This document shows positions 54,476 through 61,523 of a stretch of DNA of 64,000 nucleotides, one piece after another; the stretch's first letter is position 1, and each line of letters begins with the position of its first letter. A model generated the notes under the pieces. The model was not told the DNA's origin, did no database searches, and saw nothing but the letters and a program-made list of their open reading frames with translations. The position numbers and the translations under genes were made by a program. The stretch is from positions 682,001 to 746,000 of the forward strand of contig NZ_CP029463.1 of assembly GCF_003148385.1 (NCBI RefSeq), written 5' to 3'. Origin of the DNA: Flavobacterium sediminis (GTDB lineage: Bacteria > Bacteroidota > Bacteroidia > Flavobacteriales > Flavobacteriaceae).

Positions 54476-55484
54476 GTCCTAAATCTTCTTCATTTAAGAA
54501 ACTCCATTTCTTTAAAGGCTTTCTCAACTTCTTACCGATTACAGTTGAGAAAAGTGCGGCATCAATACCATATCCTTTGGGCTTTTTAGCTTCCAGATCT
54601 GCAAATGAAAGTTGATGTCCTTGCGGCAGGTCTTTATTCACTGCCAAAGATTTTTCAAAGATATGTTTTAATTCCTTAAATGTTTCGTTTCGGTTTTTAT
54701 CGACAGGATGATCCAATGCTATTTTTATATTGTTCACATAGTGAACTAATTCTTTGATCTCGTCAATAGTCAGAGATGATTTTGAATCGGGTCCGAATTG
54801 TCTTCTGTCGAATACAGCATGAAATTCTATAATTTCAGCACCTACAGCTACTGCTGCTATATTTGTCGCGATATTAGCTGAATGGTCTGAATAGCCCACT
54901 TTTACGCCATAACGTTCTTTTAGTTCCTGAATAACATTGAATCCGTATTGTTCCGGTAAAGTGGGATATGAAGTTGTGCATTGTAAAATGGAGAAAGGTG
55001 ATTTTTTGCCTCTTAAGAAAGCAACTGTCTCGTCCAGTTCTGCAAAACTGCTCATTCCGGATGATAAGATGACAGGCTTACCCGTCTGAGCAATTTTTTC
55101 CAGCATAAGTAAGTTATTTACTTCTCCCGAGCCTATTTTGTATTGTGTTACTCCGATTTCTTCCAACCAGTCAACAGCCTGATTACTAAAAGGAGAACAT
55201 AAAAAAACTACGCCTGATTCATCACATTTCTGTTTGATCATTTTCCACTGGTCCAGAGTAAAGCTCATTCTTTTCCAATAGTCATAACGCGTATTATCTT
55301 CTAATGAGAACTTTACCCGGAAAGGTTCGTGTTCACTGCTTTCGGCTTCAGGAATATGCATCTGAAACTTTACAGCACTGACTCCTGTTTCTGCTAAGGC
55401 TTCAATGAAAGAAAACAACATGCCTAAACTGCCTTCATGTGCCTGGCCAATTTCGGCTATTGTATAAATTAGGGAATTATCCAT
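54468..55484 (-). CDS. neuB: N-acetylneuraminate synthase-type enzyme
   Basis: A 338-residue TIM barrel that joins PEP to ManNAc or a related hexosamine. Signature stretches are EIGQAHEGSLG at the N-terminus, VFLCSPFSNQAVDWL, YKIGSGEVNN, ILSSGMSSFAELDE and YSDHSAN. A short SAF (antifreeze-like) domain occupies about 280-335. It is first in the operon. With neuC and neuA it makes and activates a sialic-acid-type sugar; no legionaminic-type genes are present. Confidence 0.92.
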   Translation of the reverse strand: MDNSLIYTIAEIGQAHEGSLGMLFSFIEALAETGVSAVKFQMHIPEAESSEHEPFRVKFSLEDNTRYDYWKRMSFTLDQWKMIKQKCDESGVVFLCSPFSNQAVDWLEEIGVTQYKIGSGEVNNLLMLEKIAQTGKPVILSSGMSSFAELDETVAFLRGKKSPFSILQCTTSYPTLPEQYGFNVIQELKERYGVKVGYSDHSANIATNIAAVAVGAEIIEFHAVFDRRQFGPDSKSSLTIDEIKELVHYVNNIKIALDHPVDKNRNETFKELKHIFEKSLAVNKDLPQGHQLSFADLEAKKPKGYGIDAALFSTVIGKKLRKPLKKWSFLNEEDLGHE

Positions 55485-55592
55485 ATATACTTTTTACGTT
55501 TAAGAAACCGTAGTGATCAAGTTCTTTGCTGTATTCAACAACAAATATGTCACTTGTTTGCACCTGATTTCTTTATCTTCATCCTATCTCGA

Positions 55593-55600
55593 CAAATGTA
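55593..55600 (-). promoter_or_regulatory. -7 element of the polysaccharide operon
   Basis: TACATTTG on the minus strand matches TAnnTTTG, giving a leader of about 100 nt before neuB. A TTTG-like -33 is weak. Confidence 0.45.
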
Positions 55601-55657
55601 ACATTTTTTGAAATAGCTGAAAACTTATTGCAAAAAGATTAAACGGATTTTGCTTTT

Positions 55658-56053
55658 TTATTTTGCTAATAATGGTTCTAAGAATTCTCTACTGATCGGC
55701 TTACTGGCAAATAATACCTTGACATCACTTTTCATCTTCTTAACATGAAAATCATCTATTGTAGTTGAAGTCACGCAAAGTTTTACTTTCTGACGCAGGA
55801 CGATCGGTATCTGATTGTATTTTTGAATAAACTCGAAACCATCCATCACTGGCATATAGATATCTATAAACAGAATATCAGGGAGTTTATCTACTTTCTC
55901 TAAATTTTCCATCAGATATTCTAAAGCTAATTTTGAAGAATTGAATTCCATTATCTCTATATCCGGATTAATGCTTTCGATTAACGCAGATGTGATGTAA
56001 CAATCGAACTCGTTATCATCAATAATCATGACTTTTTTTATTGTTTTCTTCAT
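55658..56053 (-). CDS. Single-domain response regulator (REC only)
   Basis: A CheY-like receiver of about 131 residues read from ATG 56053 (a TTG at 56062 also precedes it). The acidic pocket is IIDDNEFDC, the phospho-acceptor aspartate is in ILFIDIYMPVMDGFEF, and the conserved lysine is in LFASKPIS. No output domain is present, so it acts by phosphotransfer or protein contact. Most distal gene of the two-component cluster. Confidence 0.88.
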   Translation of the reverse strand: MKKTIKKVMIIDDNEFDCYITSALIESINPDIEIMEFNSSKLALEYLMENLEKVDKLPDILFIDIYMPVMDGFEFIQKYNQIPIVLRQKVKLCVTSTTIDDFHVKKMKSDVKVLFASKPISREFLEPLLAK

Positions 56054-56081
56054 CTTAAACAAAGTAGATTAATAACTATAA

Positions 56082-56837
56082 TCACAATCTCATAAATTTA
56101 AAAAACTCATCCTGTCTCCTCTTGGCAACAGGTAAAACGATCCCATTTATAAATTCACAATACGTACCGTCTTTTTTAATGATCTTATATAATTCTTTTA
56201 CATTAATCACATAAGAATGGTGTATTCTGAAAAAAGACTTCTGGGGCAACGTTTGTTTGTATTCGCCAAGATTTTTACTGGAAAATATCTTGGTTCCGTC
56301 TTTTAGCTGTATTATTGTATAAGCGCCTTCTGCTTTGAGAAAGATTATATCAATTATCTTAACAAGATTTATTTTATCTGACGAGGAAATAGCGATAACA
56401 TCCTCCATTTTATTTTCTTCTTCAGTAGTATTCACCTGAATCACTTTACTGTTTTGATAAGCCAATTCCATTTCTCGATATCTCATAACTCTATAAAATG
56501 CTATAATGAGTAAATTTAACTCTAAAGGTTTTAATAAAAAATCTATGGCATTATATTTAAACGCTACACAGGCATCAGAAGGTTCCCCAGACATAAAAAT
56601 AAATTTCGGAATCACGATCTGCATCTTTTTTAATTGTTCTATTGCCTCATAGTTTTGTTTATTGCAATTCATAATGATACAATCCGGGCGTTCTTGTACT
56701 ATCAGATTCAAAGCCTCTTTCAAAGTACTATTTACAGACACCACAGTTACAATAGCACTATAGTTTTCAATGATTTCATTGAAAAACTGTATAGTTTTCT
56801 TATCATTTTCAATTAAAACTGCTTTCAAATAATTCAT
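56082..56837 (-). CDS. LytTR-family response regulator with degenerate receiver
   Basis: The 251-residue protein has an N-terminal receiver (1-120) and a C-terminal LytTR DNA-binding domain (about 150-250: SSDKINLVKIIDIIFLKAEGAYTII, FFRIHHSYVINVKEL). At the position of the phosphorylatable aspartate the sequence is IIMNCNKQ, so the acceptor is N57. The later lysine (LLKPLE) is kept. It may bind DNA without phosphorylation. It lies 20 bp before the small receiver gene. Confidence 0.87.
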   Translation of the reverse strand: MNYLKAVLIENDKKTIQFFNEIIENYSAIVTVVSVNSTLKEALNLIVQERPDCIIMNCNKQNYEAIEQLKKMQIVIPKFIFMSGEPSDACVAFKYNAIDFLLKPLELNLLIIAFYRVMRYREMELAYQNSKVIQVNTTEEENKMEDVIAISSSDKINLVKIIDIIFLKAEGAYTIIQLKDGTKIFSSKNLGEYKQTLPQKSFFRIHHSYVINVKELYKIIKKDGTYCEFINGIVLPVAKRRQDEFFKFMRL

Positions 56838-56868
56838 AATGGGGTGCCCTAGATTCTACAGGGGGGAA

Positions 56869-57285
56869 TTAATTAAACTTTTTCAAATAGCCTTCTATTA
56901 TATCATCTAAAATTTCTTTGGTTAAAGGTTTGGTCTTAAAAGAGAAAAGCTCCTTTGCTTTCTTTGCCTTTAAAAAATCTTCCGGGTTTTCAGATGTTGT
57001 CAAGATCACTACGACTTTCCGGTCTTTCAGTCCATCTTCTAATTTTCCGTATTCTTCTAAGAACTCCCATCCATCCATTCCGGGCATGTTTATATCCAGA
57101 AAAATGATATTAGGGAAATTCCCATCTTCCGAATTTCCGGCCTCGAGATAATGGAGGGCTTCCAGTGCTGATTGTTTGGCAACAATATGTTCAGCGGCGT
57201 TGTGCTTTTTTATCACTCTTTCGTGAACAAAATTATCCATCTCATTGTCATCAATTAACATAATACATTTTACACTTTTATCCAT
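56869..57285 (-). CDS. Single-domain response regulator (REC only)
   Basis: A 138-residue receiver with acidic pocket LIDDNEMDN, acceptor aspartate in IIFLDINMPGMDGWEF, threonine in VVILTTSEN and lysine in FKTKPLTKE. There is no output domain. It follows the histidine kinase by 15 bp and is the most likely direct partner of it. Confidence 0.9.
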   Translation of the reverse strand: MDKSVKCIMLIDDNEMDNFVHERVIKKHNAAEHIVAKQSALEALHYLEAGNSEDGNFPNIIFLDINMPGMDGWEFLEEYGKLEDGLKDRKVVVILTTSENPEDFLKAKKAKELFSFKTKPLTKEILDDIIEGYLKKFN

Positions 57286-57300
57286 TTTTCTTTTTTTATT

Positions 57301-58596
57301 TTACCTTTTCAATGTAAACTTAAAAATGCTTCCCTGCCCTAAAACGGATTCAATCCATATTTTCCCTCCATGTAGCTCAACAATCTTTTTACAGTTTGTA
57401 AGCCCTATACCATAGCCTTCATACTCTTTATTGTTGTGCAGTTTTTGAAAAATATAAAATACTTTATCAAAATTTCGTTTTTCAATTCCTATTCCATTGT
57501 CTATTACTGAAAACTCATAATATCCTTCTATTTCTTTACATCTGATCTCTATTTTAAGTTTTTCGTCATTTCTTCTGAACTTAATAGCATTACTGATCAA
57601 ACTTTGAAAGAGCCTCTTCAATTCTAACGAATATCCGGCAATTAGGGGCAATCTATCAAACTCTATGCTCATATTTTCCTGTATCTTCAGGTCTTCTAAA
57701 TCGCCTAATATTCTCTTTACCACTATATCCAGATCACAAAGTACCAATTCTCTGTTCCTTCCTATTCTGGAATAAACCAGCAAACTGGTTATCAACCCTT
57801 CCATTCTTTTAGAAGCTTTCTCAATATTTTGCAGATAGCTTTTTACTTCGTCGTTTAAACTGTCTTTATGATCTTCATCTATAATCTGGATGAAGTTTGA
57901 TATTCCTCTCAAAGGTTCTTTCAGGTCATGAGACGCAATATGATTGAACTGTTCCAGTTCTTTATTTTTTTCTTTTAAAGTAAGGTTTGCTTTCTCCAGT
58001 TCTATTTCTTTGCTCTTATGTTCTTCTAAGGCAGCTTTTAACGATAAAAGCACATACCCCCCTACCAGAAGTATAATCATATTTGAAAAGATCACTAAAA
58101 AAATAACGACCCATAATTTTCGATCTACATGGTCTGTGTAAATTCTTATTGCTTTTTCCATCTCACCAAGATAAATATCCTGGTTTGCTACAATATCTTC
58201 TAAATCAATTTTTCGCCCGTCTTTATATTCGATAAGTTGCTTTTTGACAAACGCTATTTCACGATCTAATTTCGGAAAATCATCTAACAAAAATTGCACT
58301 TCATCTTTTGACAAAAGTAATTTCGACATATCTGTATTGAATCTTTTCAGTTGGTTTTGTCTATGTTCCCAATCTTGAACTGATTCTTCTATATCTGAAA
58401 TATTCTTTTCCTTATTTTTTTGCTGTAGACTGTAGAATTCTAAAGCTATTTTTTGACCGATCATTCTTTGCTTTCCTACCAGATTGATCAAATTAGCATC
58501 CTCCTTTTTATTGTATAGAAAATATTCAATAAGAAACTGATTTACAATGACGAGTAAAACAGAAAATACTGCAATTACAATATTCTTTTTTCTCAT
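57301..58596 (-). CDS. Membrane sensor histidine kinase with PilJ/NarX-like periplasmic domain
   Basis: The 431-residue protein has helices at about 6-25 and 158-181 around a helical periplasmic domain. The domain starts LVGKQRMIGQKIALEFYSLQ, the PilJ-type (type IV pili MCP) N-terminal signature also related to nitrate sensors. A coiled coil links to the H-box HIASHDLKEPLRG (H223), then N-box LISNAIKFRRND, G1 VIDNGIGIEKRNFDKVF and G2 GYGIGLTNCKKIVELHGG. Its ligand is unknown. Confidence 0.9.
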   Translation of the reverse strand: MRKKNIVIAVFSVLLVIVNQFLIEYFLYNKKEDANLINLVGKQRMIGQKIALEFYSLQQKNKEKNISDIEESVQDWEHRQNQLKRFNTDMSKLLLSKDEVQFLLDDFPKLDREIAFVKKQLIEYKDGRKIDLEDIVANQDIYLGEMEKAIRIYTDHVDRKLWVVIFLVIFSNMIILLVGGYVLLSLKAALEEHKSKEIELEKANLTLKEKNKELEQFNHIASHDLKEPLRGISNFIQIIDEDHKDSLNDEVKSYLQNIEKASKRMEGLITSLLVYSRIGRNRELVLCDLDIVVKRILGDLEDLKIQENMSIEFDRLPLIAGYSLELKRLFQSLISNAIKFRRNDEKLKIEIRCKEIEGYYEFSVIDNGIGIEKRNFDKVFYIFQKLHNNKEYEGYGIGLTNCKKIVELHGGKIWIESVLGQGSIFKFTLKR

Positions 58597-58710
58597 TAAG
58601 TTGTTTCTTTTACTATAGCATTAATAAATTTATCTAAAAAAAATAAAAAAAACAACTTTACTTGTTAAATAACCTATAAATACCGACAAAATGCACTTTC
58701 TTTATGCTTG

Positions 58711-60585
58711 TTATCTTACAATAAATTCACTTCTCCTATTTACTTTATGCTCAGATTCACTACAATTTACACCGTTTGAACAACGGTTTAACAAACGGGT
58801 TTCTCCAAAACCTTTTGCCCTTAATCTATCACCACTCACCCCGTTTACGACTAACCAACTCTTTGTCGCTTGCGCTCTTCTTTCTGACAGTTGCATATTG
58901 TATTCGTCCCCTGCCCGACTATCGGTATGAGATTGAATATCAATATAAATATCCGGAAATTGTTCCATTACAACCAGTAATAAGCCTAATTTTTCTTCGG
59001 CTTCTTTTGTTATGTTGTATTGATCCAGGTCAAAGTAAATATCATTGATCTGAAGTTTCTTTCCTACATCTTCTCCTTGCTCAATAATCAGATCTTTTGG
59101 TTCTAAAAATATCTCACTAGGCAGACCTTGCTCGAAGTTATATACCAGCTCTTCCGTGAAATATTTATCCTTTTCGACTCTGAGGATATAGATATCGGTA
59201 AGGTTTAATTTCTTAAATCTGAAAATACCTTTTTCATCACTTAAGGTTTTTTCTATCAATTCAAAATTTTCATTATACAAGGCTACCGTAGCATTAACCA
59301 ACGGATCGGAGCTAATCTTATTCAGTAAAGTGGCTGCAATACCTGTTTGAGCTTTCAGGTTAAATTTGTAAATATCATCTAGGCCTTTACCTCCTTCTCT
59401 GTTTGAAGACACATATCCGTAATCAGCATTCGGATTGCGGTAATAGGCAAAATCATCCCATGACGAATTTATAGGTTCGGGTAAACACAGTACATCCAAA
59501 ACCTCAATTCCGTTCCACAATTTTGCCTTAAAAATATCCAATCCTCCGAATGTCATCCTTCCGTCAGAAGCAAAATACAAACCTGAATTATCTTCTATGG
59601 CAGGAAAGGTCTCTCTTCCGGATGTATTTATTATGTTCCCCAAATTTATCGGCGTTCCGAACTGCCCTTTGTTAATTTCTACTGCATAAATATCTGATTG
59701 TCCGTAACCTCCGGGCATATCAGAAGAAAAATACAGTATCTTTTCATCTGTACTCAAAGCCGGATGAGCACAATTGTATTGGTTACTGTTAAATGGTAAA
59801 AAAACAATATCTTCCCAGTTTCCTTTTTCGTCAATAGTTGCTTTTACGATCTTTAAGCCATACTTTTCATTTTTGTGATCTTTTCCGGTAAGATCATTAA
59901 CCGTAAAATAAACGGTTCTCCCGTCTTTAGAAAACACAGGACTGGATACATTATAGTCTAACTTTTCAATTCCTTTGACCATAGCACTCTTATACTGCTT
60001 TTCCGTGCTTCCCGAATACAAACTCAAATACGGTAATTTTGTCCACTGATGTTTGTTACGGTGCTGTTTATTTTCCCTGTTACTGGTAAAGATCATTGTA
60101 TTTTTGTCTTCTATCAAACCATACTCAGAAGTAGCTGTATTTAAAGGTAAATTCTCAATTAAAGTAACAGAAAAAGGCAACAACTTTACGGTATCTTGTT
60201 CCACTATTTTTAAATTATATTTTTTACTGGCCCTAAGGTAAAGACTGAAATATTCTTTAGCTTTATCGTATTGTTTAAGTGTTTTCAATACTTGATAATA
60301 TCTGAAATAAACCATTTCATTCAGTGAGCCTTCCGGTTCATTAGTCAATAGTTTCTCATACCATTCGGCTGCTTGTTCATAAAATGAATTATAGTAATAG
60401 GAATCTGCTAACAACTGAATCATTTTAGCTGAACGGTATCCTCTGGCGATTGTCTTCTCATAAAGCTGAATCACTTCCATATAGTTTTTTTTGGCATACT
60501 GTTTTTCAAGCTCAGTTTGAAAATTAGTCTGAGCCATTGACAAAAAAGATTCAAATAACAATATGTGGAACAATACTCTTTTCAT
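58711..60585 (-). CDS. TPR-PD40-OmpA outer-membrane/cell-wall protein
   Basis: The 624-residue protein has a signal peptide (MKRVLFHILLFESFLSMAQ), TPR-like helices at about 25-120, PD40 beta-propeller-type repeats (FSKDGRTVYFT, LSTDEKILYFSSDMPGGYGQSDIYAV), a carboxypeptidase-regulatory-like segment (about 420-490), and a C-terminal OmpA domain with the peptidoglycan-binding NDIYFDLDQYNIT and HTDSRAGDEYN...LSERRAQA. It lies 12 bp after the PorP/SprF gene. Genes of this layout often accompany PorP/SprF and large T9SS surface proteins, and the resemblance to PorE is domain-level only. Confidence 0.88.
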   Translation of the reverse strand: MKRVLFHILLFESFLSMAQTNFQTELEKQYAKKNYMEVIQLYEKTIARGYRSAKMIQLLADSYYYNSFYEQAAEWYEKLLTNEPEGSLNEMVYFRYYQVLKTLKQYDKAKEYFSLYLRASKKYNLKIVEQDTVKLLPFSVTLIENLPLNTATSEYGLIEDKNTMIFTSNRENKQHRNKHQWTKLPYLSLYSGSTEKQYKSAMVKGIEKLDYNVSSPVFSKDGRTVYFTVNDLTGKDHKNEKYGLKIVKATIDEKGNWEDIVFLPFNSNQYNCAHPALSTDEKILYFSSDMPGGYGQSDIYAVEINKGQFGTPINLGNIINTSGRETFPAIEDNSGLYFASDGRMTFGGLDIFKAKLWNGIEVLDVLCLPEPINSSWDDFAYYRNPNADYGYVSSNREGGKGLDDIYKFNLKAQTGIAATLLNKISSDPLVNATVALYNENFELIEKTLSDEKGIFRFKKLNLTDIYILRVEKDKYFTEELVYNFEQGLPSEIFLEPKDLIIEQGEDVGKKLQINDIYFDLDQYNITKEAEEKLGLLLVVMEQFPDIYIDIQSHTDSRAGDEYNMQLSERRAQATKSWLVVNGVSGDRLRAKGFGETRLLNRCSNGVNCSESEHKVNRRSEFIVR

Positions 60586-60597
60586 GCCTTTCCAATT

Positions 60598-61512
60598 CTA
60601 AAAAAATCTCGGGGATTCTATAATTTTTCCTTTCTCAGGTAATTCTAAGCGTAAGAAGAATTCATGTGTTCCTGAATTATAGTTTGCAAGCCGCGAAGTT
60701 TCCGCATCATAGGAATACCCTATTAGCAAACCCGGTGTTAACTGAAAAGAAGCAACTCCGCTAACGGCTCCGCTTATCCTGTAAGACGCTCCGATTTCGA
60801 ATTTTTCATAAAATCTGAAATTAGAGGTCAGATCGACCTGTACTTTACCTCCTTGAATTACTTTTGTTAAAAAAGCAGGTTTGTATTCAATAGTAGAAGT
60901 TACTGTAAAAATATATCCTCCGACAAAATAATAATGCAGATGATCTGTCTTGGTACTTACTATTTCATCATTGTAATGTTTGGTCTCTAAAAAATTCGGT
61001 ATGGAGAATCCCAGATAGTAATTGTACGAGTACCAATACAATCCGGCACCGAAATTAGGCGACACCTGATTGTTTATATTATATTGATATCGCGGATCAG
61101 ATGGATCATAAAAGGATAATTTTGAATAATCTACATTTAAAACATCCAAAGAGGCTTTCAGACCAAAAGACAAAGTGGAAAGGTTAGAAAAATAAATGCT
61201 ATAGGAAAAATTAGCCGAAATGTTGTTTTCAACGGATGGTCCCAGTTTGTCATTATTTATTATTAATCCCATACCTACTCCTTTTAATCCTACCGGGCTA
61301 TTCACGGATACACAATTTGTTATCGGCGCACCGTCGAGCCCGGCCCATTGTGACCGATGTAATCCAAAAACACTGAAAACACCTCTCGAACCGGCATAAG
61401 CAGGGTTGAACAACATCGGGTTAAACATGTAATTGGTGTATTGTGGGTCTTGTTGTGCAAATAGTATAGTAGTGGAAAACAATAAAATAAGTAATTGTAA
61501 TTTCTTTTTCAT
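60598..61512 (-). CDS. PorP/SprF-family T9SS outer-membrane protein
   Basis: A 304-residue barrel protein with a signal peptide (MKKKLQLLILLFSTTILFAQ) and the family opening QDPQYTNYMFNPMLFNPAYAGSRG. SprF helps deliver and attach SprB-like adhesins in gliding flavobacteria; PorP is part of the secretion pore assembly. It lies 11 bp after the adhesin-like gene, the usual order. Confidence 0.93.
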   Translation of the reverse strand: MKKKLQLLILLFSTTILFAQQDPQYTNYMFNPMLFNPAYAGSRGVFSVFGLHRSQWAGLDGAPITNCVSVNSPVGLKGVGMGLIINNDKLGPSVENNISANFSYSIYFSNLSTLSFGLKASLDVLNVDYSKLSFYDPSDPRYQYNINNQVSPNFGAGLYWYSYNYYLGFSIPNFLETKHYNDEIVSTKTDHLHYYFVGGYIFTVTSTIEYKPAFLTKVIQGGKVQVDLTSNFRFYEKFEIGASYRISGAVSGVASFQLTPGLLIGYSYDAETSRLANYNSGTHEFFLRLELPEKGKIIESPRFF

Positions 61513-61523
61513 CTACATTTAAG

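Noticed and set aside
58691..58930. Rightward 79-residue frame over the OmpA domain
   Set aside because: It is antisense to the conserved OmpA motif and has no independent support.
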